A DNA stretch of 64,000 bases from Chitinophaga ginsengisegetis. Its GTDB lineage: Bacteria; Bacteroidota; Bacteroidia; Chitinophagales; Chitinophagaceae. The DNA lies in NCBI RefSeq assembly GCF_900168065.1, contig NZ_FUZZ01000001.1, positions 1,178,001 to 1,242,000 on the forward strand, read 5' to 3'. Both the position numbers and the translations under genes were made by a program. Under the pieces are notes generated by a model. That model was given only the letters and a program-made list of their open reading frames with translations. It made no database searches and was not told the origin of the DNA. Positions 7,574-16,528 of the stretch are shown in pieces. How positions within the stretch are numbered: position 1 is the stretch's first letter; each line of letters opens with the position of its first letter.

Positions 7574-9826
7574 TTATTCACTGCAGCGGAGCAGCACTAC
7601 CCCATGCGGAGGAACATCCACGGTGTAAGCAACAGGTATAACACCGAGGTCGCGCTGGGTCCATACATTCCTTACCCGTGGCTTCGCAGACAGGTTAATG
7701 TCTTTCCACGGTACCGTAAGATGCCGGTATTGCCGGTCTTTATTAAAGATGCCTATCGCCTTACTTCCATCAGCCAGGGGTTTCACCCACACTTCGTAGT
7801 GCGCCGTGGCAATACGCCGTCCGGCAGCTACCCCCAGCGTATCCTGGTCGATGGCCAGCACTTCGTCATTGGTGAGCAGGTTAAGCGTAAAAGTATCTAT
7901 CCTGCTGATGTCGCACCCGATAAGCAACGGGGCCGCGAGCAGGCTCCACAGGCTCACATGCGTATATTGCTCGTCCGGCGTAAGCCGCGTGGGATGCAGA
8001 TTTTCGCCCCAACCCACCTGTCCTACAATCATCATATCCGGATCATTCCAGTTACCTGGACGGGCGTACTTCTCAAGTGGATATTGCCCGAAGCCGATGC
8101 CAGCCATGCTTTCCCAGGTATCATCAATATCTTCTGTGGTGCGCCAGGTTTGTGCATCTACCTGCGGTCCCCATTTCCACACTTCTCTCAGTCCATACTG
8201 GCAAAGGTTATACACGATATCACGGGGATACTTCCGGATGGCTTGCTGCATAACCCGGAACGGATGAATGAATGTTTCCAGGCTGGTGTCCGCAGGCATT
8301 ACCTGGTCGTAACTGCACCAGTCGTATTTAAGATAATCAATTCCCCAGTTTGCATAGGTAGCAGCGTCCTTCTCCTCATTCCGGTAAGAACCCAGGAATC
8401 CGCCACAGGTAAGCGGACCCGGAGAAGAATACATTCCAAATTTCAGTCCGCGGCTGTGCAGCCAGTCGCCCAGTCCTTTCATATCGGGAAACTTTCCGTT
8501 AGGAAGGATACTGCTGTCAGCTGCACGCTGGGGTTGCTGCCAGCCATCATCAACATTAATATAATTCCAGCCATGATCTGCCAGGCCTTTGTCCAGCAGT
8601 GCCTGTGCAGAGCTTTTCACTTTATCCTCACTTACGCTGAGGCCCCAGCAATTCCAGCTGTTCCATCCCATTGGCGGCGTTAAGGCAATAGTGCCACCCG
8701 CTTTCAGCAACAGCGACTGTGCAGCTACACCGAGTACGTTAGTCACGGTAACTCCTATACGATAATTACCGGCCTGTTTTATCACGCCGGTAATTACCCC
8801 ATTGGTACTATCAATCATTAAACCTTCCGGCAACCCGGATGCGTGGTAATGCAACGGGGCCGTTCCGGTGGCGGCCACTTTGAAGATCACGGGCGTACCC
8901 GGACTAACGCCATACACCGGGGCACTGTTGATCCGTGGTGCAGGTGCAGGCGCCGGTGTTTGAAGATAGGGTACCTCCAGCTCTCCCTTCAGCTGATGCC
9001 CGGTAGCCGTTTCCGTGAAACAATAACGTAAACGGATACCCGCTCTGTGAGGCGCCTCCATGATAAACGCCCCTTTTGATTCCGGCGTAAGTATCATGGT
9101 CTGCATATGACTCGATATCTTCTTTCCAGCCGCTAAGTCAAATATATCACTGCGGAGTGTACCCTTTACCGTAGTATTGAACAAATTAGTGAGCCGTACA
9201 GGTAACGCAGTCTTCTTATCACTGAAAATGATCTGATCTTCCGGCAGCGTTAACCGGATACCATCTATTTTCCGGAGCAGATCCACATAAGGGGTACCCA
9301 TAAAAATACCGCCGGTACCGCCGCCATCAAACACTCTTACGGCTATCACATTTTCTGCATCCCAGCGGATAGCTTTATCTGCAGCGGGAATATGATACTC
9401 CCGGATGTATGGCCACTTACTAACGTAGCCGCCTATATCATGTGGGAAGCTCCCGGTTTGCCCTATCCGTACGCCATTCAGCCAGGTTTCATCTACATCA
9501 TTTACATGCGCGAGGTAAATACGCAACGAGTCTTTCCAGGCTGCCTGTTGTTTCAGGCTGCGGGGAATAACCACTTTCATACGGTACCAGCCATACCCGT
9601 GATAGTCCGGAAAGCCCTGCGACTGCCACACTTCACCGGCCTTTATACGTTTCCAGTGCTGATCGCTATAACCCGGCGACGCCCATTGCAGGGAGTCGCC
9701 TGTTGTAAACGCAGCTTCTTTCAATATCAGTGCATCGGGATGCTGGGCCATCGCCGGCAAAGCAAAGCAAATCATTAATACTACATACCATCCATGCTTC
9801 ATACATCCGGTCATCGCATCTTTCAT
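7574..9826 (-). CDS. GH27 alpha-galactosidase / beta-L-arabinopyranosidase-type enzyme, three-domain
   Basis: 750 residues with a signal peptide (cleavage near PAMAQ, residue 28). Residues 30-190 are a GH2-type galactose-binding jelly roll. Residues about 300-365 are a putative Ig (He_PIG) domain with the phrase GLPEGLMIDSTNGVITG. From about 378 a GH27 barrel begins at LTPPMGWNSWN. The nucleophile is D502 (YLKYDWC) and the acid/base is in RTTEDIDDTW, D566 or D568. GH27 enzymes remove terminal alpha-galactose or beta-L-arabinopyranose, both found on arabinogalactan side chains; sequence alone does not decide which. It is the last gene of the SusC operon, 7 bp after the DUF5007 gene. M9 is an alternative start. 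Confidence 0.85.
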   Translation of the reverse strand: MKDAMTGCMKHGWYVVLMICFALPAMAQHPDALILKEAAFTTGDSLQWASPGYSDQHWKRIKAGEVWQSQGFPDYHGYGWYRMKVVIPRSLKQQAAWKDSLRIYLAHVNDVDETWLNGVRIGQTGSFPHDIGGYVSKWPYIREYHIPAADKAIRWDAENVIAVRVFDGGGTGGIFMGTPYVDLLRKIDGIRLTLPEDQIIFSDKKTALPVRLTNLFNTTVKGTLRSDIFDLAAGKKISSHMQTMILTPESKGAFIMEAPHRAGIRLRYCFTETATGHQLKGELEVPYLQTPAPAPAPRINSAPVYGVSPGTPVIFKVAATGTAPLHYHASGLPEGLMIDSTNGVITGVIKQAGNYRIGVTVTNVLGVAAQSLLLKAGGTIALTPPMGWNSWNCWGLSVSEDKVKSSAQALLDKGLADHGWNYINVDDGWQQPQRAADSSILPNGKFPDMKGLGDWLHSRGLKFGMYSSPGPLTCGGFLGSYRNEEKDAATYANWGIDYLKYDWCSYDQVMPADTSLETFIHPFRVMQQAIRKYPRDIVYNLCQYGLREVWKWGPQVDAQTWRTTEDIDDTWESMAGIGFGQYPLEKYARPGNWNDPDMMIVGQVGWGENLHPTRLTPDEQYTHVSLWSLLAAPLLIGCDISRIDTFTLNLLTNDEVLAIDQDTLGVAAGRRIATAHYEVWVKPLADGSKAIGIFNKDRQYRHLTVPWKDINLSAKPRVRNVWTQRDLGVIPVAYTVDVPPHGVVLLRCSE

Positions 9827-9833
9827 TTGTCGT

Positions 9834-10799
9834 TTATAACTTCGTCACATTTGGCAATCGCACTATCACTTCATAACTGCCTTCAAATAATATCTGGAAA
9901 CCAAACCGCGGGTTGGCCGACCAGGCTTTGGGTGCAGCGCCGTCCATTTTAATAAACCACGCGGGAATACGGTAATAGATCAGGTAATTGACATAACCGG
10001 GGATCAGCTTCGCCGGATAAGGAGCAATGGCATAATCTGTGATCAATGCAGTATCCGTTACCACTACCGGGTTAAATCTTGCATAGGAAGCAAAAGACGG
10101 CCGGTCGCCACGGGTAATCACCTCCCCCTTCTTAGGGTTAAACAGTTTCCCGTTCTTATCCATGATCTTCAACATCACTTTGGTACCGGAAGTGGATATA
10201 CGTTTTAACTCCATCGTGCCTTTCATCTCGCCGGGAAAAGTATTGGTAACAGAATCGTACCCGGGAATCACCGGTATTTCCGTCATACGGATATACTCAG
10301 GATCTTCAATATGCAGGCGGGCGATGTTTTTATACACCTTACTTCCGTTAACATTGGTTGCTTTCACATCAAATTCATACACCCCATTAGGAATGTTAGC
10401 AGAAGGCGATTTAAACAGGAACCCGCCATTCACCGGGTTAAACTCAAAAGGCAACTCCTGCAAACTGTCCTGCTTTGCGCGCAACTCAGCAATTGTGGTA
10501 TCGGTATCCGGGTCAAAAGACATTTTATCTTTAAATACCCATACCGGGTATTTGGTGGTAAACGCGGCTGGTAACTTCCCTCCTCCTACCGGCCGTATAT
10601 CCAGCATTTCAAATGTTACCGGTGGCGTGGATCCATCGAATAAAATGCCGGGATAACGGGCCGTAATTCCTTTCGGAATAAATATCTCCGGACTTTTGTA
10701 ACGGATACCATCGCTCAGAAAACCTTCTTCCACTTTGGTACATGCAGCATTCATCAATACAAATGCGATGATGGCGAATAAGATATATTTCATAGTCAT
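9834..10799 (-). CDS. DUF5007-type lipoprotein
   Basis: The start at 10799 (MTMKYIL, or MKYIL at 10793) gives about 320 residues with a lipoprotein signal (VLMNAAC). Such lipoproteins are commonly surface exposed in Bacteroidota. The body is beta-rich with stretches such as TFEMLDIRP, LPFEFNPVNGGFLF and VYEFDVKATN, which I recognise as DUF5007, a family found beside SusC/SusD genes. The longer open frame upstream runs back into the FAS1 gene and is not the likely start. It lies between the FAS1 lipoprotein and GH27 in one operon. A glycan-binding or docking role is inferred from context only; there is no enzymatic motif. Confidence 0.7.
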   Translation of the reverse strand: MTMKYILFAIIAFVLMNAACTKVEEGFLSDGIRYKSPEIFIPKGITARYPGILFDGSTPPVTFEMLDIRPVGGGKLPAAFTTKYPVWVFKDKMSFDPDTDTTIAELRAKQDSLQELPFEFNPVNGGFLFKSPSANIPNGVYEFDVKATNVNGSKVYKNIARLHIEDPEYIRMTEIPVIPGYDSVTNTFPGEMKGTMELKRISTSGTKVMLKIMDKNGKLFNPKKGEVITRGDRPSFASYARFNPVVVTDTALITDYAIAPYPAKLIPGYVNYLIYYRIPAWFIKMDGAAPKAWSANPRFGFQILFEGSYEVIVRLPNVTKL

Positions 10800-10806
10800 C
10801 TTATTT

Positions 10807-11478
10807 TTAGTTTTCCCTGTAAATGTAAAATCCCATGTTGGCGTTGGCCTCCAATACATGCACCATACCAGTAGCAGTACGTACTTCAGAAGTTTGCACA
10901 TACGCATAAAAATCCGGTTCCCTGTTCTCCGTGCCATCCGGTACATCTTCATCTGCCAGTCCGAATACCCGTCGTATCTGTATCCTGTTGGTAGTAGACC
11001 GGATACCACTTACATCGATATAATACTTTTCCAGCAGCAAGAAATAATTCCCTTCGCTGTTGATGTTGGTAAAACTCTTCTTCGTATAGCTCATGGCTTT
11101 CTTATCAATTACACCTTTGAATATATGCCGCCGCAGGTAAAACTTAATACTGTCGGTCGTCAAACTATCCAATGTAAATTTGATGTTTTCGTTGTTATAC
11201 TTCCGTTGTAACGCGCGTGTTTGCTGCGCCAGGAAATTGGCTACACCGGAATTTGTGGGCGAAAAGAAAGTAATATCCCCGTTGATCTCGTCTTTCATTC
11301 CTGCGCGGTCTATCAGCATTACCACGGTATCCAGCACTTTACTTTCTTTCAGGAAATCGTAGGTCGGCATCTTCCTGATCCTTTCCAGGTTGGTATTGCC
11401 TTCATCAACCAGGTAGTTATCTTTTTTACACGCTGCCAGGATCAGCAGTGATCCGAGTAGCAGATGAATGATCTTCAT
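10807..11478 (-). CDS. FAS1 (fasciclin) domain lipoprotein of the SusC/D operon
   Basis: 223 residues with a lipoprotein signal (LLILAAC, lipid Cys at 17). The rest fits a single FAS1 domain: an ITFFSPTNSGVANF motif near residue 70, an internal YLRRHIFKG segment, and the C-terminal TGMVHVLEANANMG typical of FAS1 second motifs. FAS1 domains mediate adhesion or carbohydrate binding. Its place between susD and the DUF5007 gene suggests a surface accessory subunit of the import complex. The gap to susD is 21 bp and to the next gene 7 bp. The binding target is unknown. Confidence 0.8.
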   Translation of the reverse strand: MKIIHLLLGSLLILAACKKDNYLVDEGNTNLERIRKMPTYDFLKESKVLDTVVMLIDRAGMKDEINGDITFFSPTNSGVANFLAQQTRALQRKYNNENIKFTLDSLTTDSIKFYLRRHIFKGVIDKKAMSYTKKSFTNINSEGNYFLLLEKYYIDVSGIRSTTNRIQIRRVFGLADEDVPDGTENREPDFYAYVQTSEVRTATGMVHVLEANANMGFYIYREN

Positions 11479-11499
11479 GATAAATAATTTGGATAAAAA

Positions 11500-13071
11500 T
11501 TAAATTTTACCTGCCCAGTATTTATTCTGCACCAGCAACCTGTTGTTGTTGAACAGTGCTGGGTCCAGCGGCATAAGGAAGCCTTCCTGGTTGTACCTGG
11601 CGGGCGTAAGCCAGGGCACCACCGACCGTTTCATCCTTACATCATCGAAATAAAGCTGGCCTTCCATAAACAGTTCGCGCGAACGCTCTGTCATGATTTC
11701 ATCCATCAGGCTGTTGTAAGTGAGCGGCGATTCGCTTACGTACAGCGCTGAGTCCATCTGCGGCTGGTTGCGCGAGCGGCGGAAACTCCGTAGCTGTGAG
11801 TAGGCTTGTCCCAATTCTCCTTTGTAGACGGCGATTTCCATGCGGTTCAGCAATACATCTGCATACCGGATCAGGGAAACATTGTTATCCAGGTAAGGTT
11901 CCGCCTGTTGATTTGGATTGTTGTAGATGATGTTACTGTATTTTGTTAAGATGGGTTGGGAGCCGTCCGCATCGTAGAGAAACAAACTTCTTCGTATATC
12001 CGTATTAGGTAGCGTGTCTTCCGGATTAGGTCCCGTTTGGATAATGCGCGGGTACAGGTTATTAACAAAGCTGTTACCCAGCAACAGGGGGCTCCAGTCT
12101 GTTTTTGCCAGTACCGGGATCCTCAGAAACTTCATGGGCATCAGGTTGTTTGAACCCTCGTTATAGGCATAGCGCGTATATAATTCAAAGATACTTTCGC
12201 GGGTGTTGCCGGTAAATACCTTTGCATACTGGATACTGTCCACCTTCCCACCGGGAGCCGGCAAACCGTACAACCCGCTGCCTATAATGCTTTCCACCAG
12301 CGCAGAAGCTTTTGCTACATCTGCCATATCCGGCGTAGCTTCAAATACGGGCTTTTTAATTACGCAGGCGCGCCACAGGTATACCTGTGATTGCAGCGCC
12401 ATCACCGCCGCTTTATTAGGAACGGTCCCCCTGTTGGCTTCCACTTCATAAGTCATATCCAGGCAGTTAGCTGCCGAGTCGAGATCGTTCAGGATCTGTT
12501 GTACTACTATATTTTTATCTGTACGCGCCAGCGGTTTATTCGCAATAGGATCAGGGTCCGGTGTTAATACCAGCGGCACATCACCAAAAGTGCGAAGCAG
12601 CTGAAAGTACACATAGGAGCGGATAAAAAGAGTTTGCCCGGCAATGTTCTTCCGGCCTTTTTCCGGATCATCTGCAAAGGTATCGTCCGGTACCAGCGGC
12701 AGCTTTTCCAATATCAGGTTTGTTTGCAGAATGGTGCTGTAAAACCTCGACCAGTTGCGGAAAACATCCAGGTAGTTCATTTCAAACTTCCCCACCTGTA
12801 TGTTCCAGTCGGAATTGGAAAAATAAGGTCCGCTCCTGATGATGATAAACTGGTCTCCCAGCGTCATATCGCCCAGGTTATGGAAGTAATCCTGGTCGAG
12901 CATATTGGAGCGCAGCGAAGCGTATGCGCCTGCCAACGCCTTCTTCATATCATTCTCCGACTTCCAGAATTTCTCCTCGTAAGTAGTATCCTTTGGCTCC
13001 TGGTTCAGCATTTTCTTACACCCCGATAAAAATGCTGCCACTATAATGATGATAATTAAAGTCCGTTTCAT
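11500..13071 (-). CDS. SusD/RagB-family surface glycan-binding lipoprotein (first pair)
   Basis: 523 residues with a lipoprotein signal (AAFLSGC). The N-terminal part KFWKSENDMKKALAGAYASLR and the C-terminal MTERSRELFMEGQLYFDDVRM are typical SusD-family signatures. SusD proteins sit on the outer surface, cap the SusC channel and capture oligosaccharides. The gene starts 19 bp after susC ends, so the two are cotranscribed and surely form a pair. The substrate is inferred from neighbours: arabinose-containing glycan, with AraR control at the susC promoter. Confidence 0.93.
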   Translation of the reverse strand: MKRTLIIIIIVAAFLSGCKKMLNQEPKDTTYEEKFWKSENDMKKALAGAYASLRSNMLDQDYFHNLGDMTLGDQFIIIRSGPYFSNSDWNIQVGKFEMNYLDVFRNWSRFYSTILQTNLILEKLPLVPDDTFADDPEKGRKNIAGQTLFIRSYVYFQLLRTFGDVPLVLTPDPDPIANKPLARTDKNIVVQQILNDLDSAANCLDMTYEVEANRGTVPNKAAVMALQSQVYLWRACVIKKPVFEATPDMADVAKASALVESIIGSGLYGLPAPGGKVDSIQYAKVFTGNTRESIFELYTRYAYNEGSNNLMPMKFLRIPVLAKTDWSPLLLGNSFVNNLYPRIIQTGPNPEDTLPNTDIRRSLFLYDADGSQPILTKYSNIIYNNPNQQAEPYLDNNVSLIRYADVLLNRMEIAVYKGELGQAYSQLRSFRRSRNQPQMDSALYVSESPLTYNSLMDEIMTERSRELFMEGQLYFDDVRMKRSVVPWLTPARYNQEGFLMPLDPALFNNNRLLVQNKYWAGKI

Positions 13072-13090
13072 AAAAAGTGTTTAGCTGTTT

Positions 13091-16000
13091 TTAAAATCCT
13101 ACATCGATGCCCAGTGTATACTTATGCGGGCTCGGATAGCCGACACCGTTATACTCCCCGTAAGGATTCACATTTTCCGCATCCGGCAATCTTTTGGATG
13201 CCTGGAACATGTATACATTGTCCATCAGGCCATAAAACCGCAGACGGTTCAGATGCAGTGGTTTCAGGGCCTTTTCTTTGAGGGTATAGCCAAATGATAC
13301 GTTCTTGATCCTGAAATAATCCCCTTTCTCCAGGAAGAAGGTTTGATCTGCACGGTAATAATAACGGTAAGTACCAATATCCATTCTTGCATACTGGGCC
13401 TTATCACCCGGCTTGCGCCAGATATTCATAGACGAAAGGTCTGATACTGCATACTTGGAGAATTCATTACCTGAACCATCCCAGCCATAGCGGCCATAGG
13501 TGTCGGATTCATACAGGTTTAGCACATCTCTTTTAAACGTGAAGGTGCAAAGGAATCCAAAAGTGAAATTCTTCCAGTAAAAGTTTTGTGTGATACCGCC
13601 AGTGAGGAAAGGGTTAGGATTTCCGTAAGGAATTTTATCGCCGGTGATGCCGCCATTAAAGGCATCAATAATACCATCGCCATCCAGGTCAGCAAAAATA
13701 AACTCGCCGGCCCTGAAAGGGTTATTGGAAGCAGGATCATTCACGGCTCCTACCTGGAATTTCTTACCGGTGTATTTATCCGTTGGTACATCATCATCGG
13801 TAGCATATACACCCAATGTTTTCAACAGGTAAAAAGTATTCACCGCTTTTCCGCGTGTAAGGATATGCGTGGTATTAAACAGGTTACCAAAAGTAAGATC
13901 CCTGTTATTATTTGGCATACTTACCACCAGGTTCTGGTTCATGCTTACATTCCACATAATTTCCCAACGCAGCGCACTTTTCTCCGGCATTACATTCCTG
14001 AACTGGAAATTGATATCAATACCGGAATTGCGTAATTGTGCGCCGTTTGTTTTAGCAGTGGCGATACCAGTAGTGCTCTGCAGGTTCATATCAATGAGTC
14101 CTGCTTTACTGTTCTTCACATATACATCGGCGCTGAAATAATATTTACCGTTCATCAGCTCTGCTTCTATCCCACCGTTCCAGCTGGCGGTTTTCTCCCA
14201 GCTGATATCTTTCTGCGCTACGCCACCAGAGCCAAATTGCGGGGTAATGGTTACTGCGCCGTTGTAAGTATTGGGATTTAATCCGCTGCCGTTATACCCG
14301 GCGGCGCCTACGTTATAAAGACTGTACTGCAAATAGTAATCGCCGGGCAGGTTACCCAGCACACCATAACTACCGCGCAGTTTCAGCATGGACAGCCAGC
14401 TGGAATAACGGCGCATAAAAGGTTCATTGCTGATCATCCAGCCTGCAGAGATAGCAGGAAAGTATCCCCACTTATTATCCGGTCCGAAGCTGGAAGCAGC
14501 ATCACCACGCAGGGATGCAGAGAAGAGATAGGTACTTTTATAATCGTAGTTCACCCTTGAAAACAGGGAGAGAATACCAAAGGCGGCGTAGGAAGAACTG
14601 CCGTACAGATAAGGCCCCTGCGGGAAACCATTCACCACCTGGATCTGATCACTGGCGCCACGGTCGCCCCGCGCATAGGTGTTCTGATAAGTGCTGTACT
14701 GCACCTCCTGCCCTACGATGGCGTTGATGGTATGTTCTTTTCCTTTTCCGAATACAGCGTTCCAGTTCAGGTCATTGGAGGTAGTGTAGCTTTGTTGCAG
14801 CCCGCTGCTGGATGAAGCAGAGTTGCCGAGGTCAGCGTTCAGTTCACCGGGTACTGATACATCACGGCGGCTCATCACCATAGATACGGAGTTACGGGAG
14901 CGGAACGACAACTGGCTGGATAACCGCAGCTGTACAGAGATATCGCCATTCACCTGGTTATCGGTATTGATATCCATGTTACTGGAATATCGCCCTAACA
15001 CACGCTGCAAGCTGTTCTCGTCCGGTGCAAACAGGGAGGAAGGCATGCTTTGTCCCACAGCGCCAAAGAGGTCGGCGCTGCCGGAACCGCGTCCTCTCTC
15101 CATGCGGGCCAGCCTGATATTAGGTACTACTTCCAACGCGCCGTTTTTTGTACGTATAGAGGAGGAATAGTTGAGCGTATAGCGTTTAAACCCGGAGGCT
15201 TTCACAATTCCATCTTCCATATATAACCCGGCCGACAGGCGGTAGGTGTTATACTCCGTTCCCCCGTACACGTTAAAGTCCACATTCCGTACCAGTCCAT
15301 TGCGGTAGAACAGGCGTTGCCAGTCGGTAGATTTATTCAGGTCAGGGTTCAGACTGTCCGTCATGATGAGGTTCTTATGCGTCAGCCTGTCGTAGTTGCC
15401 TTCAAACGCATCATCATACAGGCGGATCTTTTCGCGGCGTTCTGCTGCGCCCACCAGTACCTGGCGGAGTTTAGGGATCTGCGTTAAACCGCCATAGGCC
15501 GATACGCTGAAGCGTGGCGCACCGGTGCGGGCGCGTTTTGTTTTGATAATGATCACCCCATTGGCGCCGCGGGAGCCATACACAGCGGCGGCGGCGGCAT
15601 CTTTCAGTACATCCACCGACTCAATTTCATTGGGGTTCAAACCGGCGATGTTATTGGTACCGGTACCGATGTCCGGCCCTACCATATCATCATTGAACTG
15701 CGGTACATCATCAATCACATACAGCGGTTTGTTTAATATTTTATACTGATTGCTTTGGTAAGAAGTGCCGATAGCGGTATTACCTCTCACGGAGATGGTG
15801 GGTGCAGCGCCAGGTTCCCCGGTGAAATTCTGCACATTTACGCCGGCCATACGCCCCTGCAGGAGTTGTTCAAAACTACCGGCGGGAATGTTTTCAATGT
15901 CTTTTCCTTTGATACTGGAAACCGCCGCAGTGGCTTTGCGCCGGTTCACTGTCTGGTAGCCGATTACCACTACATCACCCAATGCGCCGCTCTGTGCGGT

Positions 16001-16276
16001 GAGCACTACGTTAAGATGCGTGCGGCCTTTTAATTTCTGTTCCTGTTTGAGATAACCAATAAAACTGAACTCCAAAGTGGCATCAGGTGGCGCCGACAGG
16101 GAAAACTCTCCCTTATCATCCGTGACCACCCCCTGGGAATTCCCTTTAATTTTGACCGAGGCGCCCGGCAGAGGCCCGCTTCTTTCATCTGTAATTTTGC
16201 CGCTGACTTTTACGTTCTGGGCAACAGATGGTAAGACCGCCAGTAAGGCGATAAAGGCCATGACAATTTTTTGCAT
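13091..16276 (-). CDS. SusC/RagA-family TonB-dependent outer-membrane transporter (first pair)
   Basis: About 1061 residues from the ATG at 16276 (MQKIVMAF) with a signal peptide ending at SVAQ. A CarboxypepD_reg-like domain covers residues 25-105. The plug begins at VVVIGYQTVNRRKAT and contains the SVDVLKDAAAAAVYGSRGANGVI signature region. A beta-barrel follows to a terminal aromatic (LGIDVGF). It imports oligosaccharides across the outer membrane with SusD. An upstream in-frame extension exists, but the signal peptide supports 16276. The promoter carries the AraR-type operator at 16385-16403, so it heads the operon susC, susD, FAS1, DUF5007, GH27. Confidence 0.93.
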   Translation of the reverse strand: MQKIVMAFIALLAVLPSVAQNVKVSGKITDERSGPLPGASVKIKGNSQGVVTDDKGEFSLSAPPDATLEFSFIGYLKQEQKLKGRTHLNVVLTAQSGALGDVVVIGYQTVNRRKATAAVSSIKGKDIENIPAGSFEQLLQGRMAGVNVQNFTGEPGAAPTISVRGNTAIGTSYQSNQYKILNKPLYVIDDVPQFNDDMVGPDIGTGTNNIAGLNPNEIESVDVLKDAAAAAVYGSRGANGVIIIKTKRARTGAPRFSVSAYGGLTQIPKLRQVLVGAAERREKIRLYDDAFEGNYDRLTHKNLIMTDSLNPDLNKSTDWQRLFYRNGLVRNVDFNVYGGTEYNTYRLSAGLYMEDGIVKASGFKRYTLNYSSSIRTKNGALEVVPNIRLARMERGRGSGSADLFGAVGQSMPSSLFAPDENSLQRVLGRYSSNMDINTDNQVNGDISVQLRLSSQLSFRSRNSVSMVMSRRDVSVPGELNADLGNSASSSSGLQQSYTTSNDLNWNAVFGKGKEHTINAIVGQEVQYSTYQNTYARGDRGASDQIQVVNGFPQGPYLYGSSSYAAFGILSLFSRVNYDYKSTYLFSASLRGDAASSFGPDNKWGYFPAISAGWMISNEPFMRRYSSWLSMLKLRGSYGVLGNLPGDYYLQYSLYNVGAAGYNGSGLNPNTYNGAVTITPQFGSGGVAQKDISWEKTASWNGGIEAELMNGKYYFSADVYVKNSKAGLIDMNLQSTTGIATAKTNGAQLRNSGIDINFQFRNVMPEKSALRWEIMWNVSMNQNLVVSMPNNNRDLTFGNLFNTTHILTRGKAVNTFYLLKTLGVYATDDDVPTDKYTGKKFQVGAVNDPASNNPFRAGEFIFADLDGDGIIDAFNGGITGDKIPYGNPNPFLTGGITQNFYWKNFTFGFLCTFTFKRDVLNLYESDTYGRYGWDGSGNEFSKYAVSDLSSMNIWRKPGDKAQYARMDIGTYRYYYRADQTFFLEKGDYFRIKNVSFGYTLKEKALKPLHLNRLRFYGLMDNVYMFQASKRLPDAENVNPYGEYNGVGYPSPHKYTLGIDVGF

Positions 16277-16384
16277 GGGATTAGGTTTAAGCGATGTTGA
16301 AAAATTCTGGTTGATATACGATGTTACAGGTCCGCACACGGTGCGTCTACAAAATATTAAACTTTATTCCGGTTGATTTATTTT

Positions 16385-16403
16385 AATTGTATTGTTGACA
16401 ATT
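16385..16403. promoter_or_regulatory. AraR-type operator (site C), first susC promoter
   Basis: AATTGT-ATTGTTG-ACAATT, perfect arms with a 7-bp spacer, about 118 bp upstream of the susC ATG at 16276. Confidence 0.75.
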
Positions 16404-16484
16404 GTTATTACAAATCTATCTAAAAGGACCGGATATTACTTCCCGGAAATTAACTGATAGGTTGCTGATTTTAACAGGTAGGGA

Positions 16485-16521
16485 GGGAAAAGGGTAACGT
16501 CTCCCACACGGAGACGTTACC
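16485..16521 (-). terminator. Intrinsic terminator of the DUF885/S9 operon
   Basis: A perfect 12-bp stem GGTAACGTCTCC/GGAGACGTTACC (16493-16504 and 16510-16521) with a 5-nt loop. On the minus strand it is followed by CTTTTCCCTCCC. It lies 8 bp after the DUF885 stop and separates that unit from the susC promoter. Confidence 0.8.
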
Positions 16522-16528
16522 ACTAAGA

